Shown here in pieces: positions 22,521 through 33,110 of a stretch of 64,000 nt of DNA. The notes beneath the pieces were generated by a model that saw only the letters and a list, made by a program, of their open reading frames with translations, was not told the origin of the DNA and did not search any database. The DNA is from Plasmopara viticola (taxonomy: Eukaryota > Oomycota > Peronosporomycetes > Peronosporales > Peronosporaceae): positions 215,819 through 279,818 of the forward strand of contig MBPM02000092.1 in assembly GCA_001695595.3 (NCBI GenBank), written 5' to 3'. Positions within the stretch are counted from its first letter, which is position 1, and the number at the start of each line of letters is the position of its first letter. Made by a program: the position numbers and the translations under genes.

Positions 22521-25500
22521 ATAGAGATCTCGTGACTTATGTCGCATAGCACAAGAATACCACCAACTAGTGTGACGCACACCTAACCAAACATTAGACC
22601 CCTTCACCTCATACAAGTAAAAAAATATCTGCCCAGTGGACATCACCATTGCGACTTGTGCCGCGTATTAAAAGCCTGCACAAAGCTGAATGAGGCGCAA
22701 AGGCCATTTTTATATACATATCCAAAGTCATTATAGTGATAGCTCACATTGTCCGATTCCCTGGCAGTATGACAGCCTTGTTATGCTATGCTGTTGGAGA
22801 CGAATTCGTCGCTTGTAGACCACACTTGCGCCGCGCCGCACGCGTAAGAATCCGTCCGTTCAAGTTCAAAAAGGCAAAGATCTAATTTCTTAGTCCAGTT
22901 TGACCCGCTAACATCGGCATCAATATCCGGGCCCTACTCTTGAGTCTGTGGCTCAAGTCGAGTCGCCCGATGATTCGTTGGATGGTACTCTCTCTGCATA
23001 CGCTACACTCGCGAGCTCAAGCGTTGCACACCTCATGCTCGCTTTGACCAGTGCACCCACACGCTCCGTGTGCGTCCATCTATCAAACATTGCTGGCCAA
23101 TGAGCTACCAATAAACCTCCATAAAGCGCGAGACTCTGAGGGCGGAGCTTTACTTAGAATCTGCATCATGATGCCATCAATCATGATAGTTTATCTAACA
23201 GCGCTTTCGAATCAGGCGTTTGTCTGTATTCGTTCTACAGAAATCGACAGGCAGTATAGATCGTGGTCTTAGCTGACCGGCTAATCAAATTAACTCGATT
23301 AGCGGCTATGTTGATTTACTAATTCCTTAATCTGCGGACGCACTACAAGCCCGTACTCAACGAGCCTGCTGTGATCCCTCAAGAGGATACGTCGATCATT
23401 ATTGCTTTTTCCGATGTTTGAACTCTATTATTGAAATAAGCTAAGTGTGAGGCGCGCGCATCTTTAAGAACTAGGATGTTCGCTCCGCCGAAATTTGTAA
23501 ACGCAGTCTATCGTAATGTTTTGATAGTTTATAAGAGCGAAGCTTTGGCGCCGGTACTGCAAGTCATATACGCCTATAAAATGCCTCAAGATGACAAATT
23601 GCGTTTTGAGTGCTAGGTACAAAAGTACAAGGGGTTGTTCCCCTGCACACACCTTGCAACGATTTCAGCAAAGTCGCTGTGCAAAAGGATGACCATCAGT
23701 AGCGACTCGTTGTCAACATGTGGCTCTGCAGCCCATGACCCACAGTATTATGCAACCATAAGCATTTTATTCACAGCGGTCACCAATATTTTTAGTATAA
23801 GCTCTGCTCGCAGGATAGGTCCCCTGATCCTAGGAACAACGAGGATAGAAATGACAAAAACGCTGATGATGATGATAATAGGGCAGTCTTGCCAAAACTG
23901 GGCCTAAAAATTCGCAGGGCTATTGGCGTAAGGACCCTTACCCTGGAAGATACTCGGTCAAGAAATGGCAAAATCCCACAAGATGGTGGCGCTTGCCTTC
24001 AATATCGAATGAAGAAGGTGAAGGCTCAATTATTTATGCGGCGCAATGGGTGCTTTTTGCCGTGATGTCGCTCGCGACCGATACTTGACGAGCGCACTGC
24101 CTGACTTCGCTCATTCTTATACCGACGATCTCGACTATCTCTGCCAAGTATGCGCTGAAAGCAGTAGCTTCGAATTAAAAGCCTCTTCTGGTCAGATTTT
24201 GAGACTTGAGGGCGTGTTTGCATCGCTCCACAATGACTGGTGCCTCTCGATAAGAAATTTGTGACGAACTAGAGGTTTCAGCAGCTCGTGTCGATATTCA
24301 AATTTTTAGCCATATATAAAACCGACAACTATAGCTGTGCCTGCGTATGAAGCGGCACAGACTCTCCCGCTTATAATTGTCTCGCGTCGTATTGCAGCTT
24401 TGGTAGACCCAAATAGAAGACTGAATTTGTTTGCACTCATTTAAGAACGTCAAGCGTAAACGCTAAGCCTCATTTGTTATGACTTCAAATGGTCCGATGA
24501 AGCCACGTGCAGCATAAGTTCAAAAGACAGCGGTTGCTGCATTTGTGTAAAAAAAATTATGCATCTAGTTACAACATTAATTTGAATTGCATCTCTAAGT
24601 TTCTCCTGGGCACAAATTGCTGAATAGTTACATATGAAGCTGTTTCATCAAGGTTGCTTTCTGTGTAACGCAAATGATTACATATGGTGACCTTTCTCAG
24701 GAAAATGATGGTATTACGAGGCTTAAGTTCTGACATGCGCAAACATGGCACACAGGGATTTGTGCTGCATGGTCTTGATATGCCCGTCCTGGAGCATTAC
24801 ACAATCTGCGCTCAAGCCTTTTCAGGGGCGATAAAGCTCGTACCTCATATGTACAGCTTACATGTGAGGTTCCACTCCACAACTGAAACCTGGTGTATGA
24901 TAAAAGCAGGATTGTAGTGAGCTCTCGCATCGTTTTTTTTCGTAGTCTTTGAGCATCAAAATTCTACCGATTGATAGTATGGCGCTTGGCCAGCAAATAA
25001 ACCATGGTCGCTTATTGGTCAGCTCATAATATAACGCACCTCATCTCCCTAACGTAGCGCCAAGATCAGCGAATCGACGCGCTAATAAAGCCACTAGTTG
25101 GGATGCAGACTGCAAATTGACTTTTTAACGACCATGGCATTTTAAAACGTTCATCTAAAGCAACGATTTTTTTAAAGAACAGAAAGAAGACAGCACTGGC
25201 TTTTATTTTGAGCCTTTCCTCTTTGCTTTGGTAAAATGATTGTTAGTCAAATTGTCGCTTACGTGTCAGCAAGTCGCTCGGCTGTTTCTCCCCAGTATCA
25301 AAATGTGTTGATGCTTACAGAGCGCGAGGACTAGCTGGTATATCTACGTAATGTCGCATGCAACTTGTGAAAGCACAAACGGTATCATCTTATGCAAACT
25401 CAGCGAGTGGAAAGTATTGCCCTATATTGCGTAAACACTGTACAGCACATCTTTGCCGATGCAATTTTTTCGATCTGCTGATTGTCCGCTGTGGACTTGG

Positions 25501-25579
25501 CCAACCTGCATTTGAGCACCCATTTGGATTGAGATCGTAGATTAAGGTTCTTGATCTGAGCCAATTGAATCTGGAGCCA

Positions 25580-25595
25580 TGGTATCAGAGCGCAG
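25580..25595 (+). other. Copia-like primer binding site (relic)
   Basis: The string tggtatcagagcgcagc begins with the complement of the initiator tRNA-Met 3' end, the usual PBS of Ty1/Copia elements. It follows gagcca, so a decayed 5' LTR could end at 25579. No gag, pol or second LTR is recognisable. Confidence 0.3.
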
Positions 25596-26298
25596 CGCTT
25601 TCTGTCGACAGCATTGACCGTATTCAGTATAATCACCAAGCGCACCAGCTTGCTTCAACGGTCCGCATAGACCACAGTACTCGTGCTGCCTGCCAAGTCT
25701 TTCAGCAGGCCAAACCCAAATATCATGTTAATAAAGGAGAGCTTTACCAGCAGTGCAGCAGCATGTGACGAGGATCTAACCGTTGACACATTATGCATGT
25801 TTGCACATATTCAATTTTGTCGGATGCTTACCGTATCTGAAGTCTTTCTGTTACCAAGATGATCGCCAAGTGGCGTATCGGTAGCATCATGTACAAGACG
25901 ATGATTTCGGATTCATTATATGATACATACACGGAAAGAGTCACCTTGACTGCTGCTGTCGTAAATCAGCCCGGCTTCTATTGCAAACCAATGTAGCCTT
26001 GCACTCAACTGTGCCAAAAATTGTTGTCGGAACCCTAAAATTTAGCACTTTCCGACGTCTTTAGTAGAGCTACGTACATGTCATCATGCAGTACAGACAA
26101 TGTCACAGCTGTAACAATATCTGGGTCTTAGACTAGACGACGCGATACATATCACCAATATGTTCTGTCTGAATCAAAATTATCTCTGTTTGTGCTCTGT
26201 ATTCCCTGGTAATCCTATAAGTAAAACGTACGGCTCAATCGTATCTGATGACCAACCCCTTGACGATGTGGGTAGTTCAGCTTAATTAAGGATAATTA

Positions 26299-26384
26299 GG
26301 GAACCCTTAATCTCCACTCACCCTTTTGATAATTTCCACTCACCCCTTGTTTATTGGTCATATTCTGTTTAATGTCATTGCGCC
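26299..26384 (+). repeat. left terminal inverted repeat of the MULE
   Basis: Matches the reverse complement of 28536-28622. It contains two copies of the word ccactcacccc/t spaced about 22 bp apart, a likely transposase-binding repeat. Confidence 0.8.
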
Positions 26385-26595
26385 ACAAATCTTTGGTTCA
26401 CCGTGAAACGTACTTTTGCTTGCCAGCCATTTGCACGAGCTGTTATACTGGTAACCATCGTAATACGGCAGGGTAATTACTGCTAATCGGTGCAGTAAAA
26501 AAATAGATATATGTATGACAAAGAAAGACCTCTAATTATTGATATAGCTACCAAGGGATACTACAGCAACAACCTTTTAAAAGGCACTATTCTGA

Positions 26596-28470
26596 TCAGG
26601 CTGGCGGTGCACGGTCTTCATTACAAGTCTTTGACTTGTGACCTTCTTGGGTACAGATTCTACACCTGCGCCGTCGCTGAGGAATCAGTGAATTCTCCAC
26701 ATGTTCAAAATGTGACGGATCACGCTGCGTAGATCCTGAGGGCCGTCCCCTTGTTTGCACGCGGTCCGGCTCTTGCTTATTACCCGCTGGACTCTCCAGA
26801 ATGTGGTTAAGCAGGACCCTTTTGCGATGATCCCCAGCTATCGAGTATTCACTGGTGAATTTTGATAGAGCCTTTTCCAAAGTTAAAGTGCTTTCCCTCT
26901 CTATGACTCTAGGGGGCTGCACTAAGCGCCAATGTTGATCAAAATCGTCCACAGAAAGAGGCTCTGTTTGTTCAAGCAGGGCATGACGGCAAGGATGGCC
27001 CATTGTTGATTTGATCAGGCCTTGACATATCACATGGTTCGTGTCGCGTCGTCCGTCGTCAAATCGGCGTTTGTATGCGCCATAGGCAGGCTTTATACCT
27101 GCCACCGAGATTTTACCCATGACCTGGGAGAAGAAGGGGCCAAACTGCATATTGGCAATATCCCTGTGCCTCGCATTCTCCTGCATGATCACTGCAAGTT
27201 GGTCGTCGCATGCAAGCTTCACGGCAGCATCAACTGTCAGCAGATTACCTTTTGACACAGATAACCATTACTTCAAAGCGGAATGAGCACTTTCGACACG
27301 TGACGTTGTGACATGTCCGTAATGACGCTTGTTTCGGAGGAAAGCGACCACAAATCTGTCCTTCCAGACGAGCCAATTGTCCTCAACATACCGCAACACA
27401 GGAGCATGGGCGCTAAATTTTGTGCGCATTGCCGCAAGATGAACTCCGTTATCGGAAATTTTGTCTTTGGCGGCGAGGACATTCCATTGCTTCAAAACGT
27501 TTCCCCAGGCCTCCTGCGTAGCGAACGCTCTTCTTTGCCTTGCAAGTCTATTCTTGCAAATATGCCACCGACAAAGAAGTCAATTTGCGTTTGGGAAAAC
27601 TTCACCAATGGCGATCGTTAAGGCAAGTTCCCGGTCAGTCACAAAGGTGCTATTGGTGTCAATGCTGTATTGCAGGAAGACATCATGCAGGCGACCCATT
27701 GCCCAAAACAGTCCTCTGTTGATCCACTCTTCATAAAGCAATAGGCGAAGGTGAAAGTTGTATTTGCTGCCGTTACACCAACGACATGCAAGAGCGGAAA
27801 GTTGTACCGGTTCATTTTGTAGGTAGCATCAACTATCCAAATACAGCCGGCGCTGAACTTCTGAGAAATTTCTTTGGCGGTCGATGATATGATTAACAGA
27901 TGTGTCAGCTTCTGCTCTGCATCACGTTTTGCGAAATAACGGGTGTTGCCAGCAAGGCTATCAAGTAAGGCGGCGAGTGGGGTCCGCCCTGCTAACAAGT
28001 TGACACGATGAGATGCGCGGATGTTGTAGATGTCTTGCGGTGTTGAGATTATGCCAGACTCTTGACGCAAAGTGGTAACAATCCGTGCAGAATTCACACC
28101 AGCACGTCCCAATGTCACTACCGAAGCGCGTTGGTCACCTGATAAAGCGCATCCCTGCGGGTGTGCAGACTGGGGCGCATTGTCAACTTGTGACTGCCAA
28201 AGGTCGCCCTGTTGACGTATACTGGCACTGAAAAGACATTTAGTAGAGCTGCTAGAACCCGTTCACATCCGCCTCTAAACATGCTCTTCCTTTTGTACGC
28301 CGTCCTCTTAAACAGTTGAGTGTGACAGCTTTTATTGCACCTTCTTTTTTGTTACCAACCCGTCTGGTATGCAAGACCATCAAGGCATATCCTTCTCTTA
28401 GTGCATGGGCACAAACTGCGTCCTTGGCTTCTTGCAGAGACTGATGCAGGTTGTGGAGCTAAGCTGTTCA
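26596..28470 (-). pseudogene. MULE transposase, frameshifted
   Basis: Read on the minus strand, the parts are in MULE order. A FAR1-type N-terminal stretch with stops lies near 28460-28300 (EGYALMVLHTRRVGNKKEGA). The catalytic-core region is at 27639-28118 (IWIVDATYKMNRYNFPLLHV, then FTFAYCFMKSGSTEDC). 27268-27495 follows (NKRHYGHVTTSRVESAHS). 26596-27258 carries a SWIM-type GHPCRHALL and a C-terminal zinc knuckle CRICTQEGHKSKTC. Stops and frame changes separate the pieces, so no functional transposase is made. The transposase of the family would cut at the inverted repeats. Confidence 0.8.
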
Positions 28471-28535
28471 TCGGGAGTTCTCAAGAACTGCGGATACGTG
28501 CGCGTGAGCACGTCTTGAGAGTTTGGTGTAAGTGC

Positions 28536-28622
28536 GGCGCAATGACATCAAACAGAATTCGATCAATAAACAAGGGGGTGAGTGGGAATTATCAAAAGGG
28601 TGAGTGGAAATTAACGGTTCCC
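28536..28622 (-). repeat. right terminal inverted repeat of the MULE
   Basis: Inverted counterpart of 26299-26384. Here too the ccactcaccc word is present twice (read on the minus strand). Confidence 0.8.
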
Positions 28623-28781
28623 ATATTTTAATGCTGGAGTAAATATTGCGCATGACTGAAAGCATAGCTGGCCTCTGGGATTTATTTCGTTCCGTGCAGA
28701 GCGACATTGCAATCAAGACTGCTTTTTATCACTAAAATTATTCTTTATTTGATCCGTACACAATGTTCGCTCGACATGATT

Positions 28782-29492
28782 TTACGAATGAATTTGTTGC
28801 TTTTTATTCTTCTCTACAACCATACCCGGGGCGTCAAACCACACACCGTATGGATGCTCAGAGCCTTTCGGCGGCAACACTTTAGGAGGACCGACGCTGT
28901 TAAGAATGTTGCGCATAATATCGACCTTTAATCCGTACTTGTCCGCTAGCGCCTCGTGTGTCCAGCTCTCGGGCTTTTCATAGTGTAATCGTAACAACGT
29001 TCGCAAATCACTTGACGTCAGTCGACCGCGCACTTTTTCCTCATCGACGCCTCCGATGCCCGTAGAAGACGCAGCGATCGTTTTATCGATCGGAAGTCGC
29101 ACGGGCTGCAACGACCGCGGCCGATGGCTACTGGCGGTAGCCTCGAAAGCGCGTGTACTCTCTTCGAGAAATTGAACGCGTTCGTATTCCTCCCCCTTCT
29201 GAACATCGTGCAGTAGCTGCGTCTGCATCTCCAAGAGCTCACCGTAAGAGCCATGGGATTTTGTAGGTGTCGACGACACTTCGACGGAAGGAACCTGAGT
29301 ATTTGCATGGAGACTGGTGGCACTCCCACGTGACAGAGCGATCAGACGCTCTAGTGACACGTTGATGCGGATCGCGCGGGTGCGCGGAGCCGCCGGCAAC
29401 GTTTTACTCGTGGTGGTGCCCATCGAAAACTCGTACTTAAGTAATACACGTTTTTTTCTCTCATTTCTCGGGTTTATGTATCTGGGTAACAT
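28782..29492 (-). CDS. neugrin-like helix-turn-helix protein (tentative)
   Basis: The frame has an ATG at 29492 (236 residues) and another at 29423 (213 residues). The C-terminal third, RLTSSDLRTLLRLHYEKPE then WTHEALADKYGLKVDIMRNIL, has the helix-turn-helix feel of neugrin, a mitochondrial protein tied to 16S rRNA stability in animals. The long form starts with a basic stretch (RNERKKRVLLK) that could be a mitochondrial presequence. The short form starts MGTTTSK, which fits the N-myristoylation rule (Gly2, Ser6). The two starts imply different locations. A coding gene is likely; the family name is inference. Confidence 0.65.
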   Translation of the reverse strand: MLPRYINPRNERKKRVLLKYEFSMGTTTSKTLPAAPRTRAIRINVSLERLIALSRGSATSLHANTQVPSVEVSSTPTKSHGSYGELLEMQTQLLHDVQKGEEYERVQFLEESTRAFEATASSHRPRSLQPVRLPIDKTIAASSTGIGGVDEEKVRGRLTSSDLRTLLRLHYEKPESWTHEALADKYGLKVDIMRNILNSVGPPKVLPPKGSEHPYGVWFDAPGMVVEKNKKQQIHS

Positions 29493-29823
29493 GCCTCCTA
29501 ATTGAGAAATTAATACGGCTTGTATCTGCTAAATCCTGTCCTAGCATTCTTTGCATAGTGATGCGCCTGCCTACATCAGATTCCATGCTTTCCTTCCAGC
29601 GATGTCCTTGATACCAATTGATGTAGTAGAGCGATACGTCAATCCGCTTCGAATCTCCAGATGATTGTCACGTGTAGATTAAACAAGAAAGAACTCGTAC
29701 CGTGGTCGTTATCGGAACTATGTCGCTCCGTGCAGCTTAATCTTCATCACATCATTTTGCCTTCGGTGATCGTTTACGAAAATCGGCATTTGACAATCGG
29801 AGTCTGTGTCACCAAAGCACGTT
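29493..29823. other. intergenic, upstream of the neugrin-like gene
   Basis: Nothing recognisable beyond short spurious frames. It should contain the promoter of the neugrin-like gene and the 3' UTR of the SMG7-like gene. Confidence 0.4.
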
Positions 29824-32430
29824 TTATGGGTTCGGCGTGTGGTGCTCTTGATGCTGAGTGCTAATCGAAGCAGTTCCAAAACCTGGCGGAGGACGCGTGG
29901 GCATCCGTGGAGGCGACGGATCTTGCGTCTCGATTTGGGTCAACGGCGCCGGAGTGCCCAAAAAAGCGCTTAAGCTCGACGCTTTTTGCTGGTAAAGCGC
30001 TGACTCGCGTTCGACAGCTGCTAGGTCAGCCATGGGAGCAAAAAATCGATCTTTGTCGCTGCTTGAGTAAAGACACTTTGCTCCATTAACATCTCCAAAG
30101 GTGCTTAAAGGCATTGAGAAATTTTTGTTCTGTCCACTGCTGTCGCCAAATGACATGCTTAATTCTTGGCCGAAAAACGAATTCCCCAACATACCAGTGT
30201 TGCCTCCACTCTCTCCCCAACCTAAATGCTGGCTGGAAATAGAACCTCCACCATTAAAGCCAGAATAGCTCAGGGATGCACCGAACAAAGAATTCCCCGC
30301 ACCAAATGCACGCTTTTGGTCAAACATGGCATTGCCTTGGCTTTTTGCTGGTGATACTGGACTTGACGCTCGAACGCTAAATGCACCACCACCAGAAAAC
30401 GTCTCCAAAGGAGACACATTACTCGTGAACCCTCCATATTGCTTAGCATATTGGTTTTCCGACACTTCTTTTTGAATTGGAGATGGCTGATATACAATCA
30501 CTTCATCCTCAAAATCGTCATCGTCATCCAAGCCGGTCCCTGCACGAGAGTCGTTACCGAAAACGTCCACTGATTGTTGTTGCTGCTTAGTATTCTCGGC
30601 CGACAAAAACCCGAGATTCAGCGGAGCGAACACCTCTGGTATATTGTGCTGCGTATTCGCTTTGCCAACAACTGGCGAAGTCGTAAAGTGCCCTGACGCA
30701 TCGCAAAAGAGAAGTGGGTTTCCTTCGTAGCCATCACACAAATAACGTGCAAAGCGATACAATTTCCACGCACGAATTTGTGCAGCCTCCAAATCCGGCA
30801 AGGGTGTCGACAGTGACGCACCATTTACTCCAGTAGTAGAGGCAGTCTGTAACGCCCAGTCGTCCTGCCACGTAGCCTTCGTCCCCTTTTGCTCAAGAGG
30901 CGCAAAACCTCGCAATTCTATACTTTCTTTCAGTAAATCCTGGCGGGCTCCGATCCCATCACCACTATGTGCACCAGCTCCAAGAATTAAGGGCGCGAAA
31001 AGCTCACGGGTTCGAGCATGGTTGACAAGTTTCGCAAGCGTGTCGAAAAATTCTAACGCAAATTGGTCTGCACTCGTTCCTTGCTCGCTAGTAGCCACAT
31101 CACTAAAAAGTTTCTTCTGTCGATGCACCAAAAGTTGCTCTAAAAGCTCCAGCATATCCGGATGCAATTCCAAATAGTCACAAAAGACACCCACGGGGCC
31201 TGCGAGTCGAAACATTGAAACTGCTGAGTCCTGCACGGTTTTTTCATTCAACTTCATGTCCAAACTATCCACGAAAAATTTCAACACACTGGTAACCAGG
31301 CGAATCGAAAGACAAAGTGCATCTTCAACCGGAGAAGCTTGCGAGCGTGACTCCGATGCTCGAATGATACAAAATATGTTCGTCACAAACAGTTTCAGCA
31401 ACAACGCATCACCCATGATTCCTGTTTGTAGCAGCGTCCGTATGTCCTTCAAAAGGAGAGCCTCCATATCTCGTGGGTACATTAACGCGCCTTCGTGACT
31501 GCGCTTCTCTGTCGAAGCTGATGATGCATCATGTGGTGACGATTGCGCAAACAAAATCCCGTGCATCCGCGTCAGACGATGTAAAAAGCTTTTTAAAAAG
31601 GCTGACTTTTCCTTCGACGAAGGTGATGATGATGTCAGCACAATCGGAGCGGCCAAAGGGCGTTGACGACTTCGCTCAAACAGTAGTGCCAGATTTTCTC
31701 CAGCCGTCGAAAATGGCTGTGAGGTCAGTAAACTGCGACAGTACCGGTATACTGCCACTGTCTCTGCCTCGACGTACGTAGCCAACACTGCCAACTGATT
31801 ATGCGGATTCCCATTCTCTGGTAACACTGCCAAAGCGCGATAGTACAGTGCTTCGGCCGGTGCAAAGTTCTTTTTAGCCTTTTGACTGTGCAATTCGCGA
31901 TAACGCGCCAAATCGCCTAGAAACACATAGCAGCGGTGCAAACTTTGACGACAGCAAGTAATGGCGTCGCTGTCACCCTGACCCTGATTGCAATGCAGCC
32001 ACGAGGCAAAGACATCTCGCAAGCGCGCATAGAAGGCTGCGGATTCAGTCAGAAACTGCTGAAATTCGCTAGACACGCGTGCAAAATGTTCGCGGACGTT
32101 GTGGTCTGCCTGAGCTGCCGCATACTTACGGATGCGCTGGCGAAAGTCCTCGATGCGACGGTAAAAACAAGGTTTCCACAATGCTTGCTCTACTTCTTTG
32201 CTGGCTGCGAAGGTTGGATGCGCATCTGCCAAACGCGCAGCAGCATCCATTAGTCGGCGCCGCAGTGCATTGGCATCCTGGGTGTTAGATGGGTTGGCGC
32301 GTAGTAGATCCCGTAGCTGCTTGTCCAGTGCCACCAGCTCCCTACAGACATAAAAAGACCGTTGATTACATCAGAAGAGGGTAGAATAGCGAGGATTAGG
32401 CATTTACATGTAGATGCGGCGTGGGTCCAT
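29824..32430 (-). CDS. SMG7: SMG7/EST1-family nonsense-mediated decay factor
   Basis: Proposed CDS: complement(join(29824..32341,32408..32430)), 846 residues. A 23-nt first exon encodes MDPRRIY, and a 66-bp phase 2 intron joins it to ELVALDKQLRDLL. The N-terminal half is the 14-3-3-like TPR domain of the EST1/SMG5-6-7 family: DFRQRIRKYAAA, then RCYVFLGDLARYRELH, then the hallmark YYRALAVLPENGNPHNQLAVLA and YRYCRSLLTSQPF. These proteins bind phosphorylated UPF1 and recruit mRNA decay. The C-terminal half is low complexity (Ser/Gly/Phe/Gln-rich) and ends near MPTRPPPGFG, a PPGF-type tail seen in plant SMG7. No PIN domain is present, which favours SMG7 over SMG5/6. Confidence 0.88.
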
Positions 32431-33110
32431 GGTAGCTCGGTGGCCAAAGCGGTGGTGCTCGGCTGTGAGGGCGTCAACAGTTTCGGGTCTGCACCACTGA
32501 CTTTTAACTTAATTACTAATTCTATAATTTTGGTGTGCAAAATAGGAGATAAAATATAGACCTTTTACACTACGATAACGATGTGTTGCGCCGTTTAAAC
32601 CTGTCGCTAATGTTTAGCCAAAACGGAAAGAGATTTCCATTTATTCTACTGTTTAACGAGCGGACAACCGGTGCTGCCGCTGTATTTAGGAGAACGCTGC
32701 GGCAAATCCAGCGCTCACCAGCTAAGTATTTCTTGATTAAAAAGCTAGTTTTTCCTTTAAAAGTAACGAATACAGGACTCTGCTTCAGTACAAGCTCGGC
32801 GCTGGCGCTCATACTTTCATCTGGCTTGCCTCATTATGTGCCTTTGGTGCGCTCACATAGGAAATTTAAGGGTTTTGCACACTTCTAAAATTGTCAAGCG
32901 CATACGCACAGCCTCTTGGGTAAACGGTTGATGAAGCGCAGATGCAGAGTTAGGATAGCAGTAACCAATATTTTATTGATCCCTCTTCACGGAATTGACT
33001 TTGGATTGTATCTGAGATTGTAAAACAAAAGTGCAAAATTTGAAGCGCCTTCCGTTCATTCGCAGAACAAATACAACATCACAATATACGCTGTGTTGCT
33101 AGCAAATTTA
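32431..33110. other. intergenic region with opposed ambiguous short frames
   Basis: Two antisense frames of 80-101 codons overlap at 32570-32888: plus MLRRLNLSLMF and minus MSASAELVLKQSP. Neither shows a motif or splice context that decides it. The right part (32890-33110) is AT-rich without features. Confidence 0.35.

Larger units (their letters stand above)
20921..26298. other. gene-free transposon-graveyard region
   Basis: No supported gene in 5.4 kb. Open frames are short and change strand and frame. Near 21860-21900 the plus strand reads MILDFMSGS, faintly like the start of a gypsy integrase core, but it is not enough to call. A dispersed repeat copy (about 22400-22520) and a Copia-like primer binding site (25580) are noted separately. 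Confidence 0.5.
26299..28622 (-). mobile_element. Mutator-like element (MULE) with terminal inverted repeats
   Basis: The ends are inverted repeats of about 86 bp that begin gggaac and end gtcattgcgcc, differing at scattered positions. Inside lies a minus-strand transposase with MULE hallmarks but several breaks. No clear 8-11 bp target duplication remains: the left flank is gataatta and the right flank atatttta, so the insertion is old. Confidence 0.8.

Noticed and set aside
32570..32888. Opposed frames of 80 and 101 codons
   Set aside because: Both strands are equally open and neither has a recognisable domain or splice partner.
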